A DNA stretch of 64,000 nt from Pyrus communis (GCF_963583255.1 NC_084815.1:14245724-14309723); one strand, 5' to 3'; numbered from the stretch's first letter, positions 48,059 through 60,679 are shown. A program made the numbers and translations. The notes: generated by a model not told the origin, from the sequence alone.

Positions 48059-51000
48059 ATGGCGACCAAGCTCTTGGCCCTATGCATACGCAACGAGAGC
48101 CGGGGCGACCTCTCACCCCGGCCCCACTACCCGTCCATGCCAAAGTTCCCCAAAGGTGTGGCGGCTGAAGAGACCAGCCTGGCAGCCGGAGCTGAGGCTA
48201 AGGCTTTGTTCTCTGTCATGGGCATGACGTGCTCCGCCTGTGCCGGGTCAGTCGAGAAGGCCGTCAAGAGGCTCCCTGGGATTCGCGAGGCTGTTGTCGA
48301 CGTCTTGAACAACCGGGCGCAAGTCATCTTCTTTCCCAATTACGTTAACGTAAGTCGCTTTACCTATCACGAGGATCTTTCATTTGTTTTTTCTTTTGAT
48401 TATTGATGGTGTCACATTGAATGTAAAATTTTAATTTTGTTTTGTGTTGATTGTGGCCGGGATCTAAATAATTATCTTCATGTTTATATGTGATGTGTCT
48501 TGGAATTGCTTCTGCACTTTTGCACACCAAGAAATTGTCCTATTAATTTTACAAATAGGTTAATGAAATTGGGATTTTCTAAGCTTCAATTTCAGACCTA
48601 ATCAATTCTATACCAAAAGAAAACTTAGCTGTGGCATTTGGATTGAGTTTGCACACTAAACTATTATTTTTAGCTTTTGAATTGAGTGCATCAAAGAAGA
48701 ATTAAAGATAAAAAAGAACAATAAGTTGTTGAATGAAAAAACGAGTTTGCGGAAATCATTTCTCTAACAAAATTTTCTTTCCACGGAAAAATGATGTACT
48801 TGGAGACCTAATCCAATGTCAACAAAAGAGATGTTATAAGTTCATATTATGTTTATATATTTTTCTATGTTTATATTTTTTTTTTAAACCAAATGATGTA
48901 TCACAATAAGAAACAAGCACGTTAATCGATACTTAACTAATCATCCATTCATCTACAATCACATCATTTGATTTGTGAATTTGGTTTAAAAAAATTTTTC
49001 TCCCTAGTATTACCCTAATATAAAGCCAGGTTCCTTGTGATTTGGTCATGAATCAAGTATTAAGACAAAAAATATATAAGTATAGCATCTTCTCCAAGAA
49101 CACCGATACTGTCCCCACTTAACCACCTGCACAATCCTCAGGTGTGGGGTTTTATCACAAAAGGCCTCGGTGTTAATTAGAGAGGGGTATTTCTATTTAA
49201 AGCACTCTTCTCTTCTCCCTCTGTCCGATGTGGGACTGGGGGTTCCAACACTCCCCCGCACGTGAGACCCCACTTATGGGTCACACGTGAATTTCCACAC
49301 ATCGGCAACCACGTGGGGGTTCCAACACTCCCCCGCACGTGAGACCCCACTTATGGGTCACACGTGAATTTCCACACATCGGCAACCACGTGGAGCCATG
49401 TCGGGACTCACCCAATCACGCGGGGCCAATGGGGACCCACCCAAACACGTGGCATCTTTGGCCTACGTGGACAATCACACGGGGCCAATGGGGACCCACC
49501 CAATCACGTGGCAGTACGGGCCCACTCCAACAACACCGATACTGTCCCCACTTAACCATCTGCACAATCCTCAGGTGTGGGGTTTTATCACAAAAGACCT
49601 CGGTGTTAATTAGAGAGGGGTATTTCTATTTAAAGCACTCTTCTCTTCTCCCTCTGTCCGATGTGGGACTGGGGGTTCCAACATAAACCTCTTAAGTCAC
49701 GGCCTTAATTAGCTGACAAAGAGTCTTAATCATAGTTCTAATCTTTGACTTAGCTACATAGTTAGTGGAGATTCACAAACCTATTTTTCTTTAATAAGAA
49801 AAAAAAGACTTGTCTTCCGCACCAAGTACAACCCAAACTACAGTTTATTAAAATATAAGCAAGCTTTAGCCTCTAAAATATGTATGTAAAAACGAAACTA
49901 ATACTGTATGACGCCTAACACTTTCAGTCTTTCACCAACGTCCTCAACATTTGTTTGAGCAGACCACTAACTTTTGTCATTTGATTTTTGTTTACTTTAT
50001 TTAATCCAACGGCAAGAAAATAAAGATTGGTGTGTGAGGAGAGAAAATGAAAGTGTAAAAATTATTTTCATAATTTAATCCTATATATAGCAGATTTGCA
50101 CCTTAATTCAGAAACTGTTCTGGCATGTTAGCCTATGTATATGTCTTCTATTAACAACAAGAGTAACCAGTTGAAATAAACAAACGATGAACAGTTTGAG
50201 AAAGATGCCATGATTTGAAAGAAAATGAATTTTTCTGAAGAAGTTCGCGGGGGAAATTCGATTTTTGTCTTTTAATTTTTTGAAAGAAAATGAATTTTTC
50301 TGTATTGGCAGTTGGCCTTTTTTATAGCTGTTGTCTTATTTCTTATCATAGGCGGAGACTATTCGCGAGACGATTGAAGACGTTGGATTCCAAGCCTCTT
50401 TGATTAATGATGAGGGAAATGAGAAGTCCACATTGATATGTAGAATTCGGATAAAGGGAATGACTTGCACTTCTTGCTCGACCACTGTTGAATCAGCTTT
50501 ACAGGCAGTTGATGGTGTACAAAAAGCCCAAGTTGCCTTAGCAACTGAAGAAGCAGATGTTCACTATGATCCAAAGATTGTGAGCTACAACCAGCTGTTG
50601 CAAACCATTGAAGACACTGGATTCGAAGGCATACTCATTACTGCAGGGGAACACATGAGCCGGATAGAGCTTGAAGTTGATGGTGTAAGGAGCGATCGTT
50701 CAATGAGGATACTTGAACAGTCTCTTCAAGCACTCCCTGGTGTGCAAGCTGTAGACTTTGATTCTGAAATCAAGAAAATATCTCTTTATTACAAATCATA
50801 TATGACAGGGCCAAGAAGTTTCATTCATGTGATTGAAACAACCGGGTCCAGGTGTTTCAAGGCAAGGATTTTTCCAGGAGGTGAAGCAGGAAGAGATAGT
50901 CATAGAAAGGAGGAAATTAAGCAGTATTTTAGAGTCTTTCTGTGGAGTTTGGTTTTCACTATTCCGGTGTTTTTAACCTCCATGGTCTTCATGTATATTC

Positions 51001-53624
51001 CTGGAATTAAGCATGGCCTAGAAACTAAAATTGTGAATAATTTCATGATTGGGGAGCTCATGAGATGGATTCTGGCCACCCCGGTGCAATTCATTATAGG
51101 CCAGAGGTTCTATACTGGGGCATACAAATCACTGCGCCATGGTTCTGCCAATATGGATGTGCTAATCGCATTAGGAACAAATGCAGCCTATTTTTATTCG
51201 GTCTACTCGGTAGTGAGAGCTGCTACCTCTCCAGATTTTATGGGGACTGATTTCTTCGAGACTAGTGCCATGCTTATTTCATTCATTCTCCTTGGAAAGT
51301 ACCTAGAGGTATTAACTAAGGGGAAGACATCTGATGCCATTGCCAAATTGATGGACTTGGCACCTGAAACAGCGGCATTGTTGACACTAGATGAAGAAGG
51401 AAATGTGATAAATGAACAGGAAATTGATAGTAGGTTGATACAAAAGAATGACATACTTAAAATTATTCCAGGGGCGAAAGTAGCCTCAGATGGTTATGTT
51501 ACATGGGGGCAAAGCCATGTTAATGAGAGTATGATAACAGGAGAAGCACGACCAGTCGCAAAAAGAAAGGGTGACTCAGTCATTGGAGGTACTTTGAATG
51601 AGAATGGTGTCCTACATATCAAGGCAACTAGAGTTGGTTCAGAAAGTTCCCTTTCCCAGATTGTACGGCTGGTTGAGTCAGCTCAGATGGCCAAAGCTCC
51701 TGTACAGAAGTTTGCTGACCGCATTTCCAAATACTTTGTGCCACTGGTTATAATTATAACATGATTAATCACTTAAGTTCTTTATGGTTTTCTTTTGGTT
51801 TAATTGAAAGGATACCGGAGGCTTTTTCTTAAGATGTGGCTCTAATTTGCAGGTGATCCTACTTTCGTTCTTGACCTGGCTTTCCTGGTTTTTGGCTGGA
51901 AAATACCACAGCTACCCTGAATCTTGGATACCATCTTCCATGGATAGCTTTGAGCTTTCTCTCCAGTTTGGAATTTCTGTCATGGTTATAGCATGCCCTT
52001 GTGCTTTAGGCCTAGCAACTCCCACAGCTGTCATGGTTGGAACCGGAGTAGGCGCATTTCAAGGTGTATTGATCAAAGGAGGCCAAGCATTAGAAAGTGC
52101 ACATAAGGTTAGAAAGCAGCATCCTTCTTGTAGATTGATATGTTCTTATTTTTCTGCCTTGGGACAGTATAAAAACAATAAATTATGCAATTTCACATGT
52201 TAAGCGAAGTCTACGAATAGTGTAGTTTCATTTTAAATTTTAACAATTTAGGTATGTTCTTATTTTGTTTACAAAGTTATGGACCGAAAAATAGTTTGAT
52301 TTTCCTTAAATCAGTTGATGAAGTCTAACTATATTCTTCCTTAGTCTTACCCTGAGGTGTCCATCAGAATTTTCATATTTTCTTCTATATATCTGATTAA
52401 TGATGTTTTAGGTGAACTGCATTGTGTTCGACAAGACGGGGACTCTAACAGTTGGAAAGCCAGTGGTTGTCAACACGCGACTTATGAAAAATATGGTGCT
52501 TCAAGAATTCTATGAACTTGTTGCTGCAGCTGAGGTAGGTTTAAAGATTTGAAACACATATGCTCAGTATTTTCATTATTAGCCCCATTGATTTAAAACG
52601 TTATTATTATGTATATGATTTATACATATCAGGTGAATAGCGAACACCCGTTGGCAAAGGCCATTGTTGAGTATGCCAAAAAGTTCAGAGAAGACGAAGA
52701 GAATCCTGCTTGGCCAGGAGCAAAACACTTTGAATCCATTACTGGCCATGGGGTGAAGGCCATTGTTAGGAACAAGGAGATAATTGTTGGCAACAAGAGC
52801 TTGATAGTGGAGCACAGCATTGCGGTTCCAATTGATGCAGAAGAGATACTTGCAGAAGCGGAAGGACTCGCTCAAACTGGAATTTTAATAGCTATGGATG
52901 GACAAGTGGCTGGAGTTCTGTCCATATCTGATCCACTGAAACCAAGTGCTCGAGAAGTAATTTCCATACTCAAGTCTATGAAAGTTCGAAGCATAATGGT
53001 GACAGGTGACAACTGGGGAACTGCAAATTCTATCGCTAAGGAAGTTGGAATTCAGACCGTTATAGCAGAAGCCAAACCCGATCAGAAAGCAGAGAAAGTG
53101 AAGGACTTGCAGGTACATATGATGTAACTTCGTTAATATGTTACAAACTACAAGAGTAAGTTCTTCACTTCATGCGCACCGCATACACATAATTTCATCG
53201 TTCACAGGCTTCAGGCTACACTGTGGCAATGGTGGGAGACGGAATCAATGACTCACCAGCACTTGTGGCAGCAGATGTAGGAATGGCAATTGGTGCAGGA
53301 ACAGACATTGCCATTGAGGCAGCTGACATTGTTCTAGTGAAGAGCAACTTGGAAGATGTGATAACTGCGATTCACCTTTCCAGGAAAACCTTCACCCGTA
53401 TCCGTTTGAACTACATCTGGGCTTTGGGATATAACGTTCTTGGCATTCCAATAGCTGCAGGAGCCCTTTTCCCACCTACTGGATTTCGTTTACCACCATG
53501 GATTGCTGGAGCTGCAATGGCAGCTTCTTCTGTCAGTGTTGTTTGCTGCTCTCTGCTGTTGAAGAATTATAAGAAGCCAAAGGTTCTGGACAACTTTGAG
53601 GTACGCGGAATAAGTATTGAGTGA
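48059..53624 (+). CDS. HMA5: Copper-exporting P1B-type ATPase, HMA5-like
   Basis: Exons 48059-48349, 50352-51746, 51853-52107, 52412-52534, 52633-53112, 53208-53624; all GT-AG, all phase 0, giving 986 aa (Arabidopsis HMA5 is about 995). Role in the family: ATP-driven Cu(I) efflux across a membrane, in copper detoxification and root-to-shoot transfer. Visible: heavy-metal-binding MTCSAC 56-61 and MTCTSC 134-139, then a third, degenerate domain without CxxC; actuator TGE at 493-495; transmembrane CPC at 610-612; phosphorylation site DKTGT with Asp654; HP at 693-694 (SEHPLAKA); [17 protein letters not shown] at 858-865; and Cu(I)-type YN in TM7 and MAASS in TM8. The start MATKLL matches the family. 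All key residues are present. Intron 1 (2.0 kb) holds a miniature LTR-like element. Confidence 0.95.
49099..49683. mobile_element. Miniature element with 152-bp terminal direct repeats (TRIM-like) in HMA5 intron 1
   Basis: 49099-49250 and 49532-49683 are near-identical 152-bp direct repeats, from aacaccgatactgtcccc to ggactgggggttccaaca. On the minus strand the repeat opens tgttggaacccccagtcccacatcgg-like text (start tgttggaaccccc) and has a TATA-like ctttaaatag, as LTRs do, so the element is probably antisense to HMA5. The 281-bp interior begins with a 78-bp unit duplicated with the repeat end and holds several CACGTG cores. No PBS, PPT or clean target duplication was found. ORFs here are shadows. 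Confidence 0.65.
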
Positions 53625-54479
53625 TCAATAAGGAGCTTTTTAATTCTGTTGTGTGCGTGCGTGTAGGACTCGAGTTTTAGTAATTTGGGTAGTGGTTTGG
53701 TTGAAGAAGCAAATATGTATATATGCGTGTACAAATGCATTCTTTATTAGAATTTGCAGTGTTGTTATCTTACGTAATTGATGGATACTTAACAATCATA
53801 AATCTAACAAATTAAATCATCCATGAAAAAGGAAGATCACGCATTCTATGTACTCACTTTATGATTTGGCCCAATCAAAACATGTCACGTGTTCCCTTAT
53901 TTTAAAGCTCAAGAAGAAATAAATAACATGTTAATTATTTTTTAAAATAATAAAACATGTCTTAAAATATCATTGGATAAAACCAAAAGGTAAGTACTCT
54001 CTAATGAGTACACAAGCATTATCCATGAGGTTGTAGATGCACAATATTTAATGGGTGTCCTTAAAGTGTGTGCTCAGTCTTCACACTAGGTAGGCCGGTC
54101 GGCTTGCATCTACATGGAAGTCAGAGCTTTTAGTAACTTAGTTACTAGGAAGTAAGATTCTCTCCCTTCTAAATCCCTTCCCCTCCCCTCTTCTCTCACT
54201 TTTCGTTATATCTTTCTCTCTTTATAAAAAAATTCAACACAACATGTCGATGTGGCTTAATTGTTACATAATATGGAGAGACGGTATAAGAATCTGACAT
54301 GTGGCAGAAGTAAGGAGAAGTGTGTCAGTCAAGGCAAAGTTGGCGTGTAAACTAGGATCGAGGCATATAATGCAAGATAGTGGCAATTTGGAGAATATTT
54401 ACTATTTAAAAACCTTTAGGCCAAGTGTCCATGGCTGAGGGTTTCAGAAACGACGTGGCAATATTTGAACCTAAAATAA
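53625..54479. other. HMA5 3' flank
   Basis: 3' UTR of HMA5 (possible signals near 53690-53760), then intergenic DNA. No further gene. Confidence 0.4.
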
Positions 54480-55510
54480 AAGCTTGGACTGAGAATGGGC
54501 TAAACCGAGTTGAAAATGTATAGTCCGCGACTCAATAAAGATCCCTCAGGCCAGTGGATTTTTAGCCAAAGAAAGGATTGGTTCGACCGAGTCCTCGTAG
54601 AAGTAGAAATGTGAGAGTATTAAATGCGAATTATCCCAAGGATCAGAATTCATGCTTGATCAGATAAGAATGAATTAATCGCATAATGGGGTCAATTCAT
54701 AATCATAGTTGGAGTAAAAAAGGCTAAGACTAGATGAAGATGAAGTCTTGGTTAAGAAGGGAATTAAAGAGATAAAAGGGAATATTCAAGTAGATGCCGA
54801 GCAAACATAATCCCAACAGGACTTTGTCTTGGCAAGCTTGTTTATCATGGAAGCCATGCCTAAAAATAGAAGAGGATCTACAACATGGAAAGCCCCTTCA
54901 ACTCAACAAATAACTCAAAAACACTTTACGTGAAAACCTTCACTCTCACATCTCTGAGCAATAAATTAACTATCATAACCCTCCTGTCCAAGCTGAACTA
55001 TGTTGACACCTGGCGACATCTTATAACTAAGCAGCATTGAAGTTGTAGAACCAGGTGAACCAATAACACCTTTAGTTTGGATAATTAAACAACATTGTTT
55101 TTGCTCAGTTGGTTATTTATCCATGTCTTGGCATACGAAGAGTATCTAAGTCTCACCTATAGAGGTCATCTCGTTACCTTCTCGACGAAGTGAGGTGTTA
55201 CCAGGCTATCTCGTGTTCGGCACATTGAAAGTCAAACCAATTATTCAACTTTGTAGTGATATAGTAACCTTATCTCTAGGTTTTAGAACCTAAGGCCGAG
55301 ACGTGTTCCTTCCTCTACCGTATTCACTCAAGTGCTGAAGTCAGCAGAGCACTCGACATCACCACCACCTCATCTATTCTAGTCACCGACCGAGTTCGAA
55401 ATCGAGTTAGCAGGCCCGCATTCATAAGAAGGACATAGTTAGCTCATAGTTGTTCAGTCTGTGCGCTAAGCAGGTATTGTAATTTTTAAGATCAACAATA
55501 GTATAAACAT
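54480..55510. repeat. LTR-like repeat, copy 2 of 2
   Basis: Homologous to 35220-36340 (see that entry); carries the same ordered landmarks, including catgcttgatcagataagaa, atcataaccctcctgtcc and gtgttccttcctct. Strongly diverged from copy 1, so an old family. No ORF. Confidence 0.5.
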
Positions 55511-55869
55511 TAGTTCTAGATCGACCATCTGTTTGGTCGATAAGTCTTGCCTCTTTGAAAACTCTTCCTTCCACGGCCACCTTAATCATGGGATATGATG
55601 ACCGTGAAATCAAACCACTTTGAAATGTTCATGCCTTTTCGAGTTGATTGACTTTAATTATTGCCTATTTGAATCTCCCATGTGCTAATCTCCTTTGGCA
55701 CCTATTTCATCAATTAGTTCTCTTATTTTGTCTACCAATATTCTCTCCTTACATGATTTTATCCTTATAATTTAGTCATTACATCATTAATTACTTGAGT
55801 AAGATAAGTGGACACATTTGAAATGAAACTTGAAAAAGTAACCGTTAGCTAGAAGCATTTCCTTTTAAG
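55511..55869. other. Intergenic, no gene seen
   Basis: AT-rich DNA without ORF or recognised repeat. Confidence 0.4.
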
Positions 55870-56240
55870 CCATCTCCAATAGAGAAGGCTAAAGGTTTAA
55901 AAGTGAAGAAACAAAAAAAAAAGGCCTGATTTGTGTAAAAGTTCATCTCCAACCGATGGTTAGACTATAATTTCATAGACCCCATTGGGGCTCAACTCCT
56001 CAGTTGCAATAATTAATTCAAATTTAACGGCTAGATTTGAAACATCTAACAGTAGTTTAATTAAATTAACCAATGAATTTAAAGTATAAACTTAAAACTA
56101 ATAAATTATTGAGGGGACTAGATTAAGCCCGTTCGGTTGGAGATGTAATGAATATTACCTGACACTGTTCCTTTAAATATAATTTTTGTATGACTATAAT
56201 TTTAAACAAGACTACATTTGGCTCTTTTGATTGGAAATGA
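55870..56240. mobile_element. MITE-like repeat, copy 2 of 2
   Basis: Second copy of the repeat at 2644-3071, from catctccaatagagaagg to ctcttttgattggaaatga. The PIF/Harbinger element starts five bases after its end. Confidence 0.6.
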
Positions 56241-56792
56241 CTTTAGAGCAGTTCCAGCGTGGTGGAGGCCCCTTAAGGCTATCCACTATGCTATCCACCC
56301 AGTGAACAGTAACTGCCCTTAATGAACAGTAACCGTTTTTTGCATCTCCACCCTTACACTGAATAGCCCTGGCAATTAGCAATAAAAAATTACTATTTAT
56401 TTATTTATAAAATAATACAAAATAATTTTATTTGTAATTTCGGATAAGATTTTTAATCGTTCTCGTTGCGCCACGTGTCATTATCCGAAAAGACAATTAT
56501 TGGTGATGGATTTCCGATAAGATTATTAACCAATCACGTCACGCCACATGTCATAGTCTGTTTACAATCTTTGAGGATAGATTTCAATTAGATTTTTAAC
56601 GAATGATAGCATGCCACGTGGCATTATGTACAACCTAATCCTTTTTTAATCCTCCATATAATTCACCATCCATCCTCACAAATCTCACACCAATTTCTCT
56701 CAAGATCTTTATCATTATTTATAGTTTCTGCTTCCTTCTTCACCAAAATCAAAATTTGTATCACTAGTCATAGTTTATGCTTCCTTCTTACA

Positions 56793-58159
56793 ATGTCTTA
56801 TTCTTCCTCAAAGATGATGTGGGAAATCAATCAGTAAGAGGAAGAATTGTTTAACCAATCAGAAGGAATATTCAATTGCGAGGTGGCCCAAAATGAGATG
56901 GAAGATGATGAGGAACGTAGAAGGAAAGATGACGAAGCAAGAATGGCCAGAACCTCACATTCCCGTCGGATCATCTAATCTATGGGTCAGATCTGCAGGC
57001 CCAACCGTTCCGCAAACCTTGATAGAAGCAGGCAACGACGAGGTACGAAACTCTTGGACGATTATTTTGTCCGCAATAGTGCATTCCCTGATACGTACTT
57101 TAGACGTCGTTATAGAATGGAACAACATTTGTTCAACAAAATCATGATTGTTGTTTGCAACCATGATTCTTACTTTGTGCAAAATAAGGATGCTTTTGGT
57201 GCTATGGGTCTTCTTCCTGAGCAAAAAATTATTGATGCCTTGCAGATGCTTGCATATGGAGCATCTACAAACCAAGTGGATGAGATAGCGAGGATGGGGA
57301 AATCAACCATTCTTGAATCCCTGATGAGGTTTTGTGGAGTAATCGAATCTATCTACATCGCAGACTACCTCTGGAAACCTCCTGACATGGCCTTGCAAAG
57401 GCTTCTAAAGAAGGGCAAGATGCGAGGTTTTCCTGGAATGATTGGAAGCATCAACTGTATGCATTGGACCTGGAAAAACTGTCCAAGTGCATGGCAAGGC
57501 GCTTACGAGGATAGAAAATGAGCAAAAAGTAACATTTTGGAGGCGGTGGCATCTTTTGATACATGGATTTGGCACGCCTTTATTGGGGTTCTGGGAGCTT
57601 AAAATGACCTCAATGTCCTTGCCCAATCCCAGTGTTCAACGATATTCTGCAAGGAAAGACACCAAAAGTCATGTACTGGATCAATAGACATATGTACGAC
57701 GGGCCATACTACTTAGCAGACGACATTTACCCAAGGTGGTCATCATTTGTCAAAACAGTGCCACATCCGCGAAGTGCAAAGGAAAAACACTTTGCAAGCT
57801 GTCAAGAGAGGTGTAGGAAAGATGTGGAGCGTTGTTTTGGTATCCTTTAAGCTCGATGGGCGATTGTCAGGGGTGCTGCCATAATGTTTGATGTAGAGTC
57901 TCTTCGATCCATCATGATGTCATGCATCATTCTTCACAACATGATTGTGGAAGATGAGTACGATTATGATGTCGTTGATGAATATGAGCCAGACACGATG
58001 AACAATTCCAGAACACAAATATATTGTGCTCATGATGCCACCGAAGAACTCGTGCAACACGAGCCATTAAAAAGGGATGAACGTTACAATGAAGGGGTCA
58101 TTCAACGATATACTGCACTTCAAAGGCCATATATGCACAATGCCCGGAAATTGACTTGA
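56793..58159 (+). pseudogene. PIF/Harbinger (HARBI1-like) DDE transposase, decayed
   Basis: The family start is likely MSYSSSKMMWEINQ, with TAA after codon 14. Blocks: KLLDDYFVRNSAFPDTYFRR and RMEQHLFNKI (N-terminal region), GASTNQVDEIARMGKSTILE (helix-turn-helix-like), GFPGMIGSINCMHWTWKNCP (first DDE block, with Asn where the family has Asp), ILEAVASFDTWIWHAFIGVL, NDLNVL (second Asp block), YYLADDIYPRWSSFVKTVPH, RKDVERCFGIL (Glu block) and CIILHNMIVEDEYDYDV. Further TAA codons stand near 57600 and at 57848, and a one-base shift lies near 57630. The protein cannot be made whole. Confidence 0.88.
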
Positions 58160-58206
58160 TAAAGCACCAGTGGGAATTGAAACAAGCTCAAGATACTTAA
58201 GTTCAT

Positions 58207-58395
58207 TTAATGTGTTTGTTTTTATTTGGTGTGTTTATTTAATTTTATTTGGTGTGTTTTTTATTATTTGGTATGTTTATGTAATTTTATTTGGTGTGTT
58301 TTTTTAGTTTTATTTGGTGTGCTTTTTTTAGTTCATTTAGTGAGTTTTTTATTATTTGGTATGTTTATGTAATTTTATTTGGTGTGTTTTATGTC
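58207..58395. repeat. Degenerate TTTTATTTGGTGTGTTT repeats
   Basis: Several imperfect copies of a 17-25 base unit between the two convergent transposon genes. Confidence 0.7.
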
Positions 58396-58546
58396 ATTTG
58401 AATAAAGATTCTCTTAGTATAAATAAACTACCAAATTAAATAAATTTGCTCTCACTTTAAATAAAGTACTAAATTCAATAAATTGGAAACAACATAAAGT
58501 ACTCTATTCAATAAATAATAAATTACAACCCGAAGTGATTGGAAAA

Positions 58547-59798
58547 TTATGGGCTCCGATTACAAAAAGTACTCTTTTCATCATCACTTACCCAATTTGT
58601 GGTGCTAGGATAATCTTCTCTTGTCGTGCTAGGACCATCTCCTCTAGCTTTCGCTTCTCTTGCACGCCTCCTTCGCACCAAGTCCGCTTTTTCCAAGTTC
58701 CAAAAATATTTAGAATTTGGAGACTTCCCTTCAAAAGGTGTGTTCATAATGTCACGATCTCGTTGAGCCATTCTTTTTTCTCTAACTTGTTCCCTTTCTT
58801 GCCTAAGTAGCCCTCTTTCTCTCTCATTAGCTTCAAATTCTCTCTCAATAGCTGCAGCTTTTGCCTCCTCTTTAGCCTTATCAGCCTCAAATTTAACCAT
58901 TTCTCACGCCAAACTCAATTCACCTTGGCAAGCAAGTTCTTCCATATACTTTGCATAATTATTCTTGGAAGCACTCCCTTTTCTCTTTGAAACCTTCTTA
59001 CCTTGAGGCCTAATTGGATAACGGGTCGACCTCGACGCTTGTTCAGGGGTCAGCGTTTCAGGCAATTCTTATGCGTCGTCTTCATGAACATGGGAGGAAT
59101 GATTGGGCGTAGAGTGTAAAGAGGTGTTGTTCATGAAAACTTCGGGACCAACAGGCATAACTTTGAATTTAGAACAATCTTTGACAATATTCCAACATTC
59201 CCACCGGTTGAATGATTTGTTTTTACTTTTGGTTTTGGCATTATACCAAGCTTGTGCTTGAAGTTCCTACACAATGTGGGAGAAGAAATCAATCAGCAAT
59301 GAAACTAGGTAACAAATAAATAATACAAAGAAATAATTATAATGAAAGTAGGTAACAAATAAATAATACGAACAAATAATTATAATCAAAGTAGCTAACA
59401 AATAAATAATACAAACAAATAATTATAATCAAAGTAGCTAACAAATAAATAATACAAACAAATAATTATAATGTAAATTTGGGTATAGCATAAACAAATA
59501 AATAATATATTGTTACCCGATCCGCTAAATTTTCCCTACTTCGAAGATTACCACTAGCTTGTGCCAAGGCGTCTCTCCACGTAGTAAACGATTGGCTAAG
59601 TAATTTCCAATGACTAGACATCGATTCTTTGGTTCTTTTCCCACAATTTTTCTCAAGAAAATTGGTATGAATAAGACTCCACATTTCTCGCAATTGCATC
59701 TCATTACCCGTAATTGGATCATGAGTAACTTCAACCTAACTAGTACACAACGCAACATCTTCAATAAGCGTCCAATTCGTACCTGCATCAGTAGTCAT
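58547..59798 (-). pseudogene. Myb/SANT-like ORF1 of the PIF/Harbinger element
   Basis: Minus strand. Exon 1 59517-59798 starts MTTDAG and carries the Myb/SANT-like part (EMWSLIHTNFLEKNCGKRTK, SSHWKLLSQSF). Intron 59267-59516 (GT-AG) follows. Exon 2 runs 59266-58547 with ELQAQAWYNAKTKSKNKSFN, a basic segment and a strongly charged coiled coil (KAKEEAKAAAIEREFEANER). This is the DNA-binding partner protein usual in PIF/Harbinger elements, often annotated in plants as 'glutathione transferase T3-like' or 'NAM-associated'. In-frame stops at three places (near 59735, 59070 and 58903) show decay. Confidence 0.78.
59302..59475. repeat. 43-bp minisatellite, about 4 copies
   Basis: Units like aacaaataaataatacaaac + aaataattataatcaaagta + gct, repeated four times with few changes, within the intron of the Myb/SANT ORF. 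Confidence 0.85.
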
Positions 59799-60679
59799 TT
59801 TGTTGGAAAAAAATTGGATTGAAACTTTGAGAGAAAGATAGGAATGTGGTTGAAAGTAGTTGAGAAAATATGAAATTGTGGTGTAAGGTAGAAGATAATG
59901 AGAAGATATTTATAGAAAAGTAAAATCAATTTTTTTTTTTTTTTTTTTTAAATTTCAAATTTTTTTTTTCTGATTTTTATTAATTTTTTACATTTTTTTT
60001 AAATTTTTATTCACCTAATTAATCTATGTCGTTGGATTAAAAAAATTTGAATTCCAACACTCCAGATTGTGCCACGTGGCATAATAGTAAGATTTCTGAT
60101 TTTTAAACTATTTTTTTTAATTTATAAAGGTGAATAACGTGGACCGTTGATCTTAGATCTAACGGTTGAAATCAAATAAGGTTTTTAAATTATTATTACC
60201 GTTGGAAATCTAACGGTCCACAAATTGTTGCGGTTGAAATCCAACGGACTCAGGGAAGCCACGTGGCTTCCCAACGGTAACATTGTCTCAGTGCGTCGCA
60301 AGCCCTAGTTACGGAAATCCTGTCGGCCGATGCGCGCATACACGCGCTTGAGGTCCACTCGCCTGATAGAAAAAAATAAAAAAGGGGCTGATGTTTGGGC
60401 GACGTCAATCGTGCGTCACGATGCCTTCGGGCTCCTTCGCCAGCACACGCTAGGCTTGCTAGCTCGGGCTCTCTACCATTGTTCATGGGCCTGTTTCTCT
60501 GGCTTCAGCACACGCTAGAGCTACTCTTAGAAACGAATGAGAAACACCAAATTGAGAAGACGAAGAAAATAATACGGACAAAAGGAGTTGCGAACTGGAA
60601 GAGAAAGACAAGTAACAACACCCACATTTTTTTCTCTCACTCGCCACTCTATAGAAACACACAATATTTATATTTTTTT

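Larger units (their letters stand above)
56246..60526 (+). mobile_element. Complete PIF/Harbinger DNA transposon (4.28 kb)
   Basis: TTA target duplication at 56243-56245 and 60527-60529. Left end gagcagttccagcgtg; right end inverse gagtagctctagcgtg (13 of 16 equal). Two convergent genes in the standard layout: transposase on plus (56793-58159) and a Myb/SANT-type ORF on minus (59798-58547). Sub-terminal regions carry repeated gccacgtg(t/g)(g/c)(c/a)ttat-like motifs in inverse orientation at the two ends (56470, 56617 against 60070). Both genes are decayed, so the copy is not autonomous but still has intact ends. Confidence 0.88.

Noticed and set aside
49339..49686. His/Thr/Pro-rich ORFs in HMA5 intron 1
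   Set aside because: They lie inside the TRIM-like element and follow its internal repeats; not coding.
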